This document shows positions 37,220 to 48,045 of a DNA stretch of 64,000 nucleotides, in pieces (the first letter of the stretch is position 1; each line of letters opens with the position of its first letter). The translations under genes were made by a program, and so were the position numbers. Below the pieces are notes generated by a model. That model had not been told where the DNA came from. It was given only the letters and a program-made list of their open reading frames with translations, and ran no database searches. Source of the DNA: Sphingosinicella microcystinivorans (GTDB lineage: Bacteria > Pseudomonadota > Alphaproteobacteria > Sphingomonadales > Sphingomonadaceae); assembly GCF_027941835.1 (NCBI RefSeq), contig NZ_CP116005.1:2495501-2559500 (forward strand), given 5' to 3'.

Positions 37220-38349
37220 GCGGGCGGCACTTCTACGTCGCGGCGGGCGGCACCGGCGGGCACATGATGCCCGCGCACGCGCTTGCCGAGGAACTGATCG
37301 CGCGCGGCCACACGGTGTCGCTGATCACCGACGCGCGCGGCGCGCGGTTGGAGGGGATTCTCACGAAGGGGCCGCGGCACGTCATCGAGGCGTCGACGCT
37401 GGGCAAGAATCCGCTGAAATGGCCGGGTGCGTGGATGAAGATCCGCGCCGGGCGGCGGGCGGTGGCGCGGCTCATCGAGGAGGATTCTCCCGCCGTGGTG
37501 ATCGGCTTCGGCGGCTATCCCGTGCTCCCCGCGATGCTGGCCGCGCAGAAGGCGGGCGTGCCGACGATCATCCACGAGCAGAACGCCGTGCTCGGGCGCG
37601 TGAACCGGCTCGTCGCGGGCAAGGCGGACGTGATCGCGACCTCGTTCCCGGATACCGGGCGGGTGAAGCCGGACCATGCCGAGAAGGTCGCGCTCGTCGG
37701 CAACCCGGTGCGCGAGGCGATCGCGGAGATCGGCAGGCAGGCGTATCCCGCGCTGGAGACGGACGGCATCTTCCACGTGCTGGTGACGGGCGGCAGCCTC
37801 GGCGCGAGCGTCTTCGGCGAGGTGGTGCCCTCGGCGCTCGGCCAGCTCGACGCGAGCCTCCGCCACCGCCTGCAGGTGATGCAGCAGTGCCGCGCCGAGG
37901 ACATCGAGCAGGTGCGCGCCGAATACCGCCGGCTCGAAATCCCCGCCGACCTTTCGACCTTCATCGACGACATGCCGTCCGCGATGGCGTGGGCGCATCT
38001 CGTCATCGCGCGCGCCGGGGCCTCGACGGTGAGCGAGCTTTGCGCGGCGGGGCGCCCGGCGATCCTCGTGCCGCTGCCCATCGCGACCGACGACCACCAG
38101 GCCGCGAACACGCGCGAGGTGGTCGCGGCGGGCGGCGCGCGCATGATGCGGCAAAGCGGCTTCAAGCCGGCGGAACTCGCCCGGCAGATCGAGGCGATGG
38201 CGCTGCAACCGGGCGCGCTCGCCAACGCGGCGCGGCGCGCCCTCTCCGTGGGCCGGCCGAACGCATCGCGGGCGCTCGCCGACCTTGCCCTGCGGCTCGC
38301 CGGTGTGCCATTGGCCCTCGAAACCCCTGAGACCGGAGCCAGCGCATGA
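37216..38349 (+). CDS. murG: UDP-GlcNAc:lipid I N-acetylglucosaminyltransferase MurG
   Basis: Product of 377 aa, GT28 family, membrane-associated. It adds GlcNAc to lipid I, giving lipid II. Glycine loops [15 protein letters not shown] and [26 protein letters not shown], and [22 protein letters not shown] in the UDP-GlcNAc site. Start at 37216 overlaps the ftsW stop; a much longer in-frame reading frame upstream is a shadow of murD and ftsW. Confidence 0.96.
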   Translation: MSGRHFYVAAGGTGGHMMPAHALAEELIARGHTVSLITDARGARLEGILTKGPRHVIEASTLGKNPLKWPGAWMKIRAGRRAVARLIEEDSPAVVIGFGGYPVLPAMLAAQKAGVPTIIHEQNAVLGRVNRLVAGKADVIATSFPDTGRVKPDHAEKVALVGNPVREAIAEIGRQAYPALETDGIFHVLVTGGSLGASVFGEVVPSALGQLDASLRHRLQVMQQCRAEDIEQVRAEYRRLEIPADLSTFIDDMPSAMAWAHLVIARAGASTVSELCAAGRPAILVPLPIATDDHQAANTREVVAAGGARMMRQSGFKPAELARQIEAMALQPGALANAARRALSVGRPNASRALADLALRLAGVPLALETPETGASA

Positions 38350-39754
38350 CGGGCATCGCCCGCGACATCGGAACGATTCACTTCGTCGGCATCGGCGGCA
38401 TCGGCATGTCCGGCATCGCCGAGCTGATGCACAACCTCGGCTACAAGGTGCAGGGCAGCGACATCGCCGAATCCTATGTCGTGGAGGGGCTGCGGAAGAA
38501 GGGTATCGAGGTCCACATCGGGCACACGGCGGAGAACCTCGGCGATTCCGCCGTGGTGGTGACGTCGACGGCGATCCGGCGCGGCAACCCGGAGGTCGAC
38601 CTCGCGCTCGAGAAGCGGATTCCGGTGGTGCGCCGCGCGGAGATGCTCGCGGAACTGATGCGGCTCAAGTCCACGGTCGCGGTCGCGGGCACGCACGGCA
38701 AGACGACGACGACCTCGATGGTCGCGGCGCTGCTCGACGCGGGCGGGCTCGACCCCACGGTGGTGAACGGCGGCATCATCAACAGTTACGGCTCCAACGC
38801 GCGCCTCGGCACCAGCGACTGGATGGTGGTGGAGGCCGACGAGAGCGACGGCAGCTTCCTGCGCCTGCCGCCGACGTTCGCGATCGTCACCAACATCGAC
38901 CCCGAGCACCTCGACCACTACGGCAGCTTCGACCAGATCAAGCAGGCGTTCGTCGATTTCGTCGAGCACGTGCCGTTCTACGGCGCGGCGATCCTGTGCA
39001 TCGACCACCCCGAGGTGCAGGCGATCCTGCCGCGCGTGCGCGACCGGCGCGTCGTCTCCTACGGCTTCTCGGCGCAGGCCGACGTGCGCGGCGAGAACGT
39101 GACGCCGGTGCCGGGCGGCAACCGCTTCGACGTGCTCATCACCGACCGCGACGGCAACCAGCGCCGCATCGAGGGGCTCGAACTGCCGATGCCGGGGCGG
39201 CACAACGTGCAGAACGCGCTCTCCGCCGTGGCGGTCGCGCTGGAACTGCGCATCGGCGACGCCGAGATCAAGGCGGGCTTCGCGGCGTTCGGCGGCGTCA
39301 AGCGGCGCTTCACCAAGGTCGGCGAGGTGGACGGCGCGGCCGTCATCGACGACTACGGGCACCATCCCGTGGAGATCAAGGCGGTGCTCGCCGCCGCGCG
39401 CGAGGGCGTGAAGGGACGGGTGATCGCGGTCGTGCAGCCGCACCGCTTCACGCGCCTGCGCGACCTGATGGCGGAATTCCAGACCGCGTTCAACGATGCC
39501 GACACGGTGTATGTCGCGCCCGTCTACGCGGCGGGCGAGGCGCCGATCGAGGGCGTGGACGCGGCGCACCTGCTCGCCGGATTGAAGCGCTCCGGCCACC
39601 GCGATGCCTACACCGTGGATGGCGCCGACGACCTTGCGGCGAAGCTGGCGGCGACGGTTCGCGACGGCGACATGGTCGTCTGCCTCGGCGCGGGCGACAT
39701 CACCAAGTGGGCGGCGGGCCTCGCGGACGCGATCCGCCGCGAACGGGGAGCGGC

Positions 39755-39758
<4 letters not shown>
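38346..39758 (+). CDS. murC: UDP-N-acetylmuramate:L-Ala ligase
   Basis: Product of 470 aa. First stem-peptide ligase. N-terminal [23 protein letters not shown] loop [33 protein letters not shown] and [14 protein letters not shown], all standard for MurC. Coupled to murG and murB by 4-base overlaps. Confidence 0.97.
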
Positions 39759-40659
<901 letters not shown>

Positions 40660-40663
<4 letters not shown>

Positions 40664-41568
40664 AGGTTGCGGTGCTGATGGGCGGCTGGTCGAACGAGCG
40701 CGAGGTCTCGCTCACCAGCGGCAAGGGAATCGCCGACGCGCTGAAGCGTTTGGGTCACGATGTTTACGCTGTTGACATGGGGCGCGACGTTGCCGCAAAG
40801 CTGAGCGAAATCAAGCCTGACGTCGTGTTCAATGCCCTGCATGGAACGCCCGGGGAAGACGGCACGGTTCAAGGAATGCTCGACGTGTTGGGGGTGAAAT
40901 ATACGCATTCGGGTCTGGCGACGTCGGTCATCGCGATCGACAAGGAACTGACCAAGCGTATCCTCGTGCCCGCCGGAATCCGGATGCCCGAAGGCGTCAT
41001 CGTCGAATCCGCGAGCGTCCACGAACGTGACCCGCTGCCGCGCCCCTACGTGCTGAAGCCGGTGAACGAGGGCTCTTCGGTCGGCGTCGCGATCGTCACC
41101 GACGAGAGCAACTACGGCACGCCCATCGCCGCCGACGCGCCCGGCCCGTGGACGCAGTTCGAGCGCCTGCTCGCCGAGCCGTTCATCCCTGGCCGCGAGC
41201 TTACCGTCGCCGTGCTCGACGACGAGCCGCTCGCCGTCACCGAACTGATCCCGACGCGCGGTTTCTACGATTACGACGCCAAGTACACGGACGGCCTCAC
41301 CGTGCACCAGTGCCCGGCGGACATTCCCGAGGACGTCGCCGCCGAGGCGATGGCGCTGGCGTTGAAGGCGCACCGCGTGCTCGGCTGCAAGGGCGTCAGC
41401 CGCTCCGACTTCCGCTACGACGAGAGCCGCGGCCTTGCCGGTCTCTATCTTCTGGAGGTCAACACCCAGCCCGGCATGACGCCGCTCAGCCTCGTTCCCG
41501 AGCAGGCGAAGTATCGCGGCATCGACTACGACACGCTCGTCGCGCGCATCCTGAAGGACGCGGCATGA
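40660..41568 (+). CDS. ddl: D-alanine--D-alanine ligase
   Basis: Product of 302 aa, ATP-grasp enzyme (DdlB position in dcw). VLMGGWSNEREVSLTSGKG, ALHGTPGEDGTVQG, the ATP-grasp loop NEGSSVGV, and EVNTQPGMTPLSLVPEQ are diagnostic. The first ~270 bases look less GC-rich than the flanking genes, but the protein is normal. It overlaps murB by 4 bases; the 111-bp gap after it holds a REP-like palindrome and is the first real break in the cluster. Confidence 0.96.
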
Positions 41569-41590
41569 GGGCGCGCGGGGGCATCGTGGC

Positions 41591-41663
41591 GCGTCCCTCG
41601 ACTTCGCTCGGGATGAAGCGCGCTTTTACTCCGTCCGTCATCCCGAGCGAAGTCGAGGGACGC
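41591..41663. repeat. REP-like element: 26-bp perfect inverted repeat
   Basis: Arms at 41591-41616 and 41638-41663 are perfect reverse complements over 26 bp, with a 21-base loop. The core, CCCTCGACTTCGCTCGGGAT, looks like a dispersed palindromic repeat I associate with sphingomonad genomes. It fills most of the ddl-ftsQ gap and would form a very stable RNA hairpin in the dcw transcript. Only one copy is seen in this window. Confidence 0.85.
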
Positions 41664-41679
41664 ACAAGGTCGTCCTGCG

Positions 41680-42561
41680 ATGAGTGAGCGCATCACCCTG
41701 AAGCGCGGCAAGCGCCCGCCGCCGCAGAGGGTGAAACCGCCCGCGCCGCGCGCGCGGGCGAAGGGTCCGAAATCGGGTCGGCTGATGGCGCCGGCGGTGT
41801 CCCTGGGCGCTGCCGGCATCGCGCTGTTTGCGGCCTGGCTCTACCAGCTTCCCGACAAGCTGTGGATGGCCGCTGCCGTGGGCGTCGCCGACGCGGGCTT
41901 CGAGGTGCGCAACGTCGAGGTGACGGGCCTCAAGACGATGAACCGCCTGCCGGTCTACACCGCGGCGCTCGACGGGGCCTCGGATTCGATGCTGCTCGTC
42001 GATCTCGACGACGTGCGCGCGCGGCTGCTGATGCTGCCGTGGGTGAAGGACGCGAGCGTCGGCCGCAGGCTTCCCGACACGCTCGCGATCGAGATCGCCG
42101 AGCGGAGGCCCTACGCGATCTGGCAATATCGCGGCGAGCACCGGCTCGTCGATGCGGAAGGCGCGGTGCTGCCCACCGACGACATCGCCCGCTATGCGAA
42201 GCTGCCGATCGTGGTGGGCAAGGGCGCGAACACCGAGGCGGCGAACCTGATCGCGCTGCTCCATGACTACCCGGCGGCGGCGAAGCATGTCGCGGGCGCG
42301 GTCTGGATCGGCGAGCGGCGCTGGGACCTGAAGCTGAAGTCGGGCGAGACGCTGGCGCTGCCCGACGACTACGCCGAAGCGCGCAATGCGCTTGGGAATT
42401 TCGTGCGGATCGACCGCGATTCGGGGCTTGTCGACAAGGGGTTCACCCGTTTCGACATGCGCCTCGCCGACCGGCTGACCGTGCGCATCTCGCAAAACGA
42501 CAAGAAACCCCCGGTCGCACGGAAAAACACCCAACCAGCTACAGGCGGGACGGAAATATGA
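41680..42561 (+). CDS. ftsQ: cell division protein FtsQ
   Basis: Product of 293 aa. A basic, Pro-rich cytoplasmic tail (1-33), a membrane helix at about 36-55, a POTRA domain starting near 73 (FEVRNVEVTGLKTMNR), then the FtsQ beta domain (WVKDASVGRRLPDTLAIEIAERRP split across 112-135). It links the FtsLB pair to the divisome. No good ribosome binding site at the ATG; the REP-like hairpin lies just upstream and could affect its translation. Confidence 0.93.
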   Translation: MSERITLKRGKRPPPQRVKPPAPRARAKGPKSGRLMAPAVSLGAAGIALFAAWLYQLPDKLWMAAAVGVADAGFEVRNVEVTGLKTMNRLPVYTAALDGASDSMLLVDLDDVRARLLMLPWVKDASVGRRLPDTLAIEIAERRPYAIWQYRGEHRLVDAEGAVLPTDDIARYAKLPIVVGKGANTEAANLIALLHDYPAAAKHVAGAVWIGERRWDLKLKSGETLALPDDYAEARNALGNFVRIDRDSGLVDKGFTRFDMRLADRLTVRISQNDKKPPVARKNTQPATGGTEI

Positions 42562-42574
42562 GAGTGGGGCCGCT

Positions 42575-43843
42575 ATGAGAGTCCGGGGCACCGGCAGCCG
42601 GGGCGAACGCACCATCGCGGCGCTCGACATCGGCTCGTCGAAGGTGGCGGCGCTGATCGCGGTGAGCGACGGCGAAGGCGCGCCGCGCGTGATCGGCACG
42701 GGGCAGCGCGCCTGCACGGGGCTGCGGCAGGGCCTTGTCGCCGACCTGGAGCGCACCGAAAGCGCGATCCGCGCCGCGATGGAGCAGGCCGAGCGCAACG
42801 CGGGCGTCACGGTGGAGAACGTCGTCGTCAGCGTCTCGGCGGGCGGGCTCGACAGCGAGATCGTTTCGGTCGAGGTCGACATCGGCGGCCAGCGCATCGA
42901 GCGCGGCGACATCGACCACGTGCTCTCCGAAGGCCGCGCGCAGCTCGACGCGGGCGGGCGCACGATCCTGCACGCGCAGCCGGCGCTCTACACGCTCGAC
43001 GAGACGACGCGGGTGATGAACCCGCTCGGCCTCCACGCCGACCGGCTCGGCGTCGACATCCACATCATCACCGCCGACACGCCGCCGGTCAGGAACCTCG
43101 ACCAGTGCGTGCGCACCGCCGACCTCGGCGTGCAGACGATCGTCGCCTCGCCGATCGCGGCGGGCCTCGCCTGCCTCGCGCCCGAGGAGCGCGACCTCGG
43201 CGCCGCGCTCGTCGAGATCGGCGCGGGCGTCACCAACGTCGCGGTGCACGTGCGCGGGATGCTGGTCGGTCTGTCGGTGATCCCGATGGGCTCGGAGGAC
43301 ATCACCGCCGACATCGCCTCCACCTTCTCGACCCGGCGCATCCACGCCGAGCGGCTGAAGACGCTGTACGGCTCGGCGACGACGAGCCCGCGCGACAACC
43401 ACGACATGATCGAGATCCTCCCCATCTCGGAGGACGACGACATCGAGCCGACGCGCGTGCCGCGCGCGCAGATCGTCGGCGTGATTCGCGAGCGGCTCGA
43501 CATGCTGTTCTCCGACGTGGGGGAACGGCTGAACGAAATGGGCTTCAAGGGGCCGCGCGGACGTCAGATGGTGCTGACGGGCGGCGGCGCGGAGCTCAAG
43601 TGCATCGCCGACTTCGCGCAGGGGCTGCTCGGGCGGCACTGCCGCGTCGGCCGCCCGCGCGGCCTCACGGGGCTTCCCGAGGCGCAGACGGGCAGCGCCT
43701 TCTCGACGCTCGCGGGCCTTGCGCTCTACGGCGCGGAGGAGCGCGAGGACCTGTGGGCGGGCAGCGTCCGCGACGGCGGGCAGATGCGCATGTCGCGCTC
43801 GCCGTGGGGGCGGATGATCGAAGTGCTGAGGTCCAGCCTGTGA
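42575..43843 (+). CDS. ftsA: cell division protein FtsA
   Basis: Product of 422 aa, actin-fold ATPase that tethers FtsZ to the membrane. ATP-site motifs ALDIGSSKVAALIAVSDG, EIGAGVTNVAVHVRG and VLTGGGAELKCI; the SHS2/1C region lies around 85-165. The C terminus MRMSRSPWGRMIEVLRSSL is the amphipathic membrane-targeting helix. 13 bp after ftsQ. Confidence 0.96.
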   Translation: MRVRGTGSRGERTIAALDIGSSKVAALIAVSDGEGAPRVIGTGQRACTGLRQGLVADLERTESAIRAAMEQAERNAGVTVENVVVSVSAGGLDSEIVSVEVDIGGQRIERGDIDHVLSEGRAQLDAGGRTILHAQPALYTLDETTRVMNPLGLHADRLGVDIHIITADTPPVRNLDQCVRTADLGVQTIVASPIAAGLACLAPEERDLGAALVEIGAGVTNVAVHVRGMLVGLSVIPMGSEDITADIASTFSTRRIHAERLKTLYGSATTSPRDNHDMIEILPISEDDDIEPTRVPRAQIVGVIRERLDMLFSDVGERLNEMGFKGPRGRQMVLTGGGAELKCIADFAQGLLGRHCRVGRPRGLTGLPEAQTGSAFSTLAGLALYGAEEREDLWAGSVRDGGQMRMSRSPWGRMIEVLRSSL

Positions 43844-43878
43844 CGACCTACCAGATGTTGATTTTTTTTCGTCCGAGG

Positions 43879-43893
43879 GATTCACGCGGAATC
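43879..43893. promoter_or_regulatory. two GANTC (CcrM) sites upstream of ftsZ
   Basis: GATTC at 43879 and GAATC at 43889, 10 bp apart in the 114-bp ftsA-ftsZ gap. In Caulobacter, CcrM methylation of GANTC in the ftsZ promoter affects ftsZ transcription, so the same control is possible here. The gap probably also holds an ftsZ promoter. Confidence 0.4.
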
Positions 43894-43957
43894 CATCCTG
43901 TCGTAAAGTTTAACCAATGCGCTCTTGTGGGGGGCGCCGGCGCCGAAGGAGAGCACC

Positions 43958-45448
43958 ATGAGTCTTGAGCTGCAACGTCCCGAACTCACCGAACTGAAGC
44001 CGCGGATCACCGTGATCGGCGTCGGCGGCGCGGGCGGCAACGCGGTCGCGAACATGATCTCGTCGGGCCTCGAAGGCGTCGATTTCGTGGTGGCGAACAC
44101 CGACGCGCAGGCGCTTTCGGCGGCGACGGCGGAAACCCGGCTCCAGCTCGGTCTCAAGATCACGCAGGGTCTCGGCGCGGGGTCGCGTCCCGAGATCGGT
44201 CGCGCCGCCGCCGAGGAAACGCTCTCCGAGATCGAAGGCGCGCTCGACGGCTCCCACATGTGCTTCATCACCGCCGGCATGGGCGGCGGCACCGGCACCG
44301 GCGCGGCGCCCGTCGTCGCCAAGGCGGCGCGAGAGCGCGGCATCCTCACGGTCGGCGTCGTCACCAAGCCGTTCGCCTTCGAAGGCGCGCGCCGGATGCG
44401 CTCGGCGGAGGAAGGCATCGCCGAACTCCAGAAGCACGTCGACACGCTGATCATCATCCCGAACCAGAACCTGTTCCTGATCGCCAACGCCAACACGACG
44501 TTCAAGGACGCGTTCGCGATGGCCGACCAGGTGCTGCACCAGGGCGTGCGCGGCATCACCGACCTGATGATCATGCCCGGCCTCATCAACCTCGACTTCG
44601 CCGACATCCGCACCGTGATGAGCGAGATGGGCAAGGCGATGATGGGCACCGGCGAGGCCGAGGGCGAGAACCGCGCCATCGAGGCGGCGGAGAAGGCGAT
44701 CGCCAATCCGCTGCTCGACGAGGTCTCGATGCGCGGCGCCAAGGGCGTCATCATCAACATCACCGGCGGCGAGGACCTGCGCCTGATGGAAGTGGACGAG
44801 GCCGCGAACCACATCCGCGAGATGGTCGACCCGGACGCCAACATCATCGTCGGCTCGGCGTTCAACTCGAACCTCGACGGCAAGATGCGCGTGTCGGTCG
44901 TCGCGACCGGCATCGACGCCAGCGCCAAGCCCGCCGAGCAGCCCGTGCGGTCTTCGGCGACCCTGAGCGGCTTCGGTTCGGTCGCGGGCAGCTTCGCCCC
45001 GGCGGCGCCGGTCGTCCGCCCGGTCGCGGCCGCCGCGCCAGCGTCGCAGCCCGCCGAGGAGAGGCAGATCGTGCTCGAACCGCCGGTCATGGCCGAGGAA
45101 GCGGCCCCCGCCGCCGAGACGGCGGCGACCGCCGAGGACGCGCAGCCGGGCTTTTCGGACAACGTGATGCCGCTGCGGATGCCGGAGCCGCTGCGCGAGG
45201 CCGCGCCGGAGCCGGTCGCCGAGGCCGCGCCCGCGCCGATCAACGAACCGGTGGAGCGTCCCTACGCGGCGCCGCGCGGCGCCCGCGAGGAACCGCGGCC
45301 GGGGCCGACGCTGTTCGAGCGCATGATGAATCTCAGCCGCGGCGCCGACAAGGCGCGGGCCGAGGAGCCCGAGCCGGCCGCCGAGGAGCCCGCGAGCCAG
45401 GACCCGCTGGAAATCCCGCGGTTCTTCCGCCGCCAGGTCAACGACTGA
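43958..45448 (+). CDS. ftsZ: cell division protein FtsZ
   Basis: Product of 496 aa, tubulin-like GTPase of the Z ring. GTP-binding [13 protein letters not shown] at about 110, N-terminal [12 protein letters not shown], and the T7 loop [13 protein letters not shown] at about 208. A long disordered linker (about 325-480), rich in Ala, Pro and Glu as in many alphaproteobacteria, leads to the C-terminal peptide [10 protein letters not shown] that binds FtsA and other partners. GAAGGAGAG precedes the ATG at 43958. Last gene of the dcw cluster; lpxC does not follow. Confidence 0.97.
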   Translation: MSLELQRPELTELKPRITVIGVGGAGGNAVANMISSGLEGVDFVVANTDAQALSAATAETRLQLGLKITQGLGAGSRPEIGRAAAEETLSEIEGALDGSHMCFITAGMGGGTGTGAAPVVAKAARERGILTVGVVTKPFAFEGARRMRSAEEGIAELQKHVDTLIIIPNQNLFLIANANTTFKDAFAMADQVLHQGVRGITDLMIMPGLINLDFADIRTVMSEMGKAMMGTGEAEGENRAIEAAEKAIANPLLDEVSMRGAKGVIINITGGEDLRLMEVDEAANHIREMVDPDANIIVGSAFNSNLDGKMRVSVVATGIDASAKPAEQPVRSSATLSGFGSVAGSFAPAAPVVRPVAAAAPASQPAEERQIVLEPPVMAEEAAPAAETAATAEDAQPGFSDNVMPLRMPEPLREAAPEPVAEAAPAPINEPVERPYAAPRGAREEPRPGPTLFERMMNLSRGADKARAEEPEPAAEEPASQDPLEIPRFFRRQVND

Positions 45449-45460
45449 TCCCGGGATCAG
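45445..45460. repeat. 16-bp perfect palindrome at the ftsZ stop codon
   Basis: CTGATCCCGGGATCAG spans the ftsZ stop codon (TGA at 45446-45448). Possibly part of a 3' end structure with the hairpin that follows; no role is known. Confidence 0.4.
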
Positions 45461-45470
45461 GCAGGGAAGG

Positions 45471-45502
45471 AGGGCCGGGCGGCAGACCCGGCCCTCACTG
45501 TT
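45471..45502 (+). terminator. probable terminator after ftsZ
   Basis: A 9-bp perfect stem AGGGCCGGG / CCCGGCCCT with a 7-base loop, followed by a weak T-rich run (CACTGTTTCG). It would end the dcw transcript; the short T-run lowers confidence. Confidence 0.5.
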
Positions 45503-45577
45503 TCGTGACCTTGCGGACGCGAGCCGCTTGACCGCATCGACGGTGCGTCGCAAATCGACGGGAAGAAAGGGAGAGGC

Positions 45578-46705
45578 ATGGCGGGACCGCTTTCGGGCGT
45601 TCGTATCATCGAAATGGCGGGACTCGGGCCGGGGCCGTTCGCGGGCATGATGCTCGCCGACCACGGTGCGGAGGTGATCCGCGTCGACAGGCCGGGCGGG
45701 GCGCCGGAGACGGTGCTCGGCCGCTCGCGCCGCTCGATCGTCGTCGACCTGAAATCGCCGGAGGGAAACGCGGTCATCCGCAAGCTGGCGAAGACCGCCG
45801 ACGGCCTCATCGAAGGGCTGCGGCCGGGCGTGATGGAACGGCTGGGGCTCGGCCCGGACGTGCTGCTCGGCGACAATCCGCGCCTCGTCTACGGCCGCAT
45901 GACGGGATGGGGGCAGACCGGCCCGCTCGCCCACGCCGCCGGACACGACATCAACTACATCGCGCTGGCAGGCGCGCTCCACGCCTACGGCCGCGCGGGC
46001 GATAAGCCGACGCCGCCGATCAACATGGTCGGCGACTTCGGCGGCGGCGGCATGATGCTCGCCTTCGGCATGGCCGCGGCGCTGCTCTCGGCGCAGAAGA
46101 CCGGCAAGGGACAGGTGATCGACGCCGCCATGACCGACGGCGCGGCGGTGCTGATGAGCATGATCTGGGGCTTCTACGGCGAAGGCGCGTGGAAGGACGA
46201 GCGCGGCGTCAACATGCTCGATACCGGCACCCATTTCTACGACACCTACGCGTGCATGGGCGGCGGCTACATCTCGATCGGTTCGATCGAGCCGCAGTTC
46301 TACGCCGAGTTGCGCCGCCGCGCGGGGCTGGAGCACGACCCGGATTTCGACGCGCAGATGGACCCGTCGCGCTGGGGGCGCCTGAAGGACAAGCTGACCG
46401 TGCTGTTCCGCACGAAGACGCGCGAGGAATGGTGCGCGCTGATGGAAGGGACGGACGTGTGCTTCGCGCCGGTGCTGTCGCTCGCCGAGGCGCCGTCGCA
46501 CCCGCACAACGCGGCGCGCGGCACGTTCATCGAGCTCGGCGGCATGACGCAGCCCGCGCCCGCGCCGCGCTATTCGGAAACCCGCAACGACACGCCGACC
46601 CCCACGCCGCGCGCCGGGGCGGACACGGCGGCGATCCTCGGCGAACTCGGCTATTCGGATGCGGAGATCGCCGCGCTTGCGGATGCAAGGGCCGTCGCCA
46701 CATGA
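45578..46705 (+). CDS. alpha-methylacyl-CoA racemase-like CaiB/BaiF family protein
   Basis: Product of 375 aa, family III CoA-transferase fold. The racemase catalytic pair is present: H123 in AAGHDINYIAL and D153 in NMVGDFGGGGM, at the same spacing as in the mycobacterial enzyme (H126, D156). It likely inverts 2-methylacyl-CoA stereochemistry so that branched chains can enter beta-oxidation, rather than moving CoA. GGGAGAGG lies before the ATG. It fits the several acyl-CoA dehydrogenases elsewhere in the window but is not linked to them. Confidence 0.88.
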   Translation: MAGPLSGVRIIEMAGLGPGPFAGMMLADHGAEVIRVDRPGGAPETVLGRSRRSIVVDLKSPEGNAVIRKLAKTADGLIEGLRPGVMERLGLGPDVLLGDNPRLVYGRMTGWGQTGPLAHAAGHDINYIALAGALHAYGRAGDKPTPPINMVGDFGGGGMMLAFGMAAALLSAQKTGKGQVIDAAMTDGAAVLMSMIWGFYGEGAWKDERGVNMLDTGTHFYDTYACMGGGYISIGSIEPQFYAELRRRAGLEHDPDFDAQMDPSRWGRLKDKLTVLFRTKTREEWCALMEGTDVCFAPVLSLAEAPSHPHNAARGTFIELGGMTQPAPAPRYSETRNDTPTPTPRAGADTAAILGELGYSDAEIAALADARAVAT

Positions 46706-48045
46706 TGCGCGCCGCCGCGGCCCTTCTGCTGCTTGCCGCGACGGCGGACCCGTCGCTCGCGCAGGCGCGCAAGGAGAAGGACGACGCGGCGGTCGCGGCG
46801 CTGAACAATCCGGCGCGGCTCGTCACCATCGGCGACCACGCCCGTGCCTCCAGCGACTTCATGCTGGCGCTGAGCTTCTACGAACGCGCGCTCGGGATCG
46901 ATCCCGGCTTCGTGCCCGCGCTCAGGGCATCGACCGAAGTGGCGCTGGCGATGCGGATACCGCAGGCGCTGTCCTACGCCGAGCGCTGGGTGCGGACGAC
47001 GCCGAAGGACGGGCTCGCCCACCTCGCGGTCGGGGCGGCGCTCGTGCAGCAGAACCGGCCCACGGAGGCGCAGAAGTCGTTCGCCCTCTCCGAAGCCGCC
47101 GGGGGGCCGCCCGCGGCGATCGCCATGCAGCGCGGGCTCGCCTTCGATCTGCTCGGGCAGAGCCGCAACGCGCAGATCGCCTATGCGGACGCGATGCAGC
47201 GCGTGCCGGGCGACCGTTCGGTCGTCGAGCACCTGGCGCTCAGCCTCGCGATCGGCGGCGACAACGAGGCGGCGATGCAGCTTTTGCAGCCCGAGGCCGA
47301 TAAAGCCTCGGGCCAGCCGAGCTTCGAGCGGACGCTGGTGCTGGTCCATGCGCTCGGCGGGCGGCTCGATCTCGCGCGGCGCATCGCGAGCGCCAACCTC
47401 AGCCCGCAGGCGTCGGCGGCGGCGGGCGATGTGCTGGAACGGATCACCAGCCTGCCGACCCCGGCCGCGAAGGCCGCCGCCGTCCACCTCGGCATCCTGC
47501 CGGACGTGGGGCGGCCCGCCGCGCAGGCCCCGGCGACGGTGCAGGCGCCTGCTCCTGCGCCTGCGCCGCAGCAAACGGCCCCGCCGCCGCCTGAACCCGA
47601 GCCCGAACCCGAGACGGTGGCGCAGGCGCCCGTGATCGAAACCCCGCTGCCGCGCGCGCCTGAACCTGTACCCGCGAAGCCTGCGGCCGAGAAACCCGCT
47701 ACCGGACCTGTTGCCGCGAGGCCGGCACCAAAGCCGGAACCGCTGCCCGCCGGTCTGCCGAAGCTCTCGGCGGCGCAGCTCAAGGCGGCGCATGTCTGGC
47801 TGCAACTGTCGAGCAGCCCGGACCGCGCGCTCGTCGCAAGCGACCTCGCGCGCTTCAAGCGCAAGGCGAGCGCGATCGGCAACTACAACGCCTATGTGCA
47901 GGACGCGGGTGGTACGCACCGCCTGCTGATCGGCCCGTTCCGCTCCGCCGACGACGCGCAGACGGTATCCCGGCGGCTGAAGGCGGCGGGCGTCGACTCC
48001 TACATCAACCGCGCTCCGGCCGGGTCCGCCATCGCGCCGCTGTGA
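46702..48045 (+). CDS. exported TPR protein with C-terminal SPOR domain
   Basis: Product of 447 aa. Signal peptide about 1-21 (MMRAAAALLLLAATADPSLAQ). TPR-like helical repeats over about 40-240 (ASSDFMLALSFYERALGIDPGF). A Pro/Ala/Glu linker at about 265-345 precedes a SPOR domain at 360-435 (WLQLSSSPDRALVASDLARF, GGTHRLLIGPFRSADDA) that binds denuded septal glycan. Likely a periplasmic division-site or envelope scaffold. ATG overlaps the previous stop by 4 bases; an ATG 3 bases later is equally possible. I do not recognise a named orthologue. Confidence 0.8.
   Translation: MMRAAAALLLLAATADPSLAQARKEKDDAAVAALNNPARLVTIGDHARASSDFMLALSFYERALGIDPGFVPALRASTEVALAMRIPQALSYAERWVRTTPKDGLAHLAVGAALVQQNRPTEAQKSFALSEAAGGPPAAIAMQRGLAFDLLGQSRNAQIAYADAMQRVPGDRSVVEHLALSLAIGGDNEAAMQLLQPEADKASGQPSFERTLVLVHALGGRLDLARRIASANLSPQASAAAGDVLERITSLPTPAAKAAAVHLGILPDVGRPAAQAPATVQAPAPAPAPQQTAPPPPEPEPEPETVAQAPVIETPLPRAPEPVPAKPAAEKPATGPVAARPAPKPEPLPAGLPKLSAAQLKAAHVWLQLSSSPDRALVASDLARFKRKASAIGNYNAYVQDAGGTHRLLIGPFRSADDAQTVSRRLKAAGVDSYINRAPAGSAIAPL

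Noticed and set aside
43844-43957. CtrA binding site upstream of ftsZ
   Set aside because: Only one TTAACC half-site is present (about 43910) and no second TTAA at the required 7-base spacing.
45928-46040. Reading the CaiB/BaiF protein as a CoA-transferase
   Set aside because: The racemase His/Asp pair (H123, D153) with its exact spacing and context argues for the methylacyl-CoA racemase branch.
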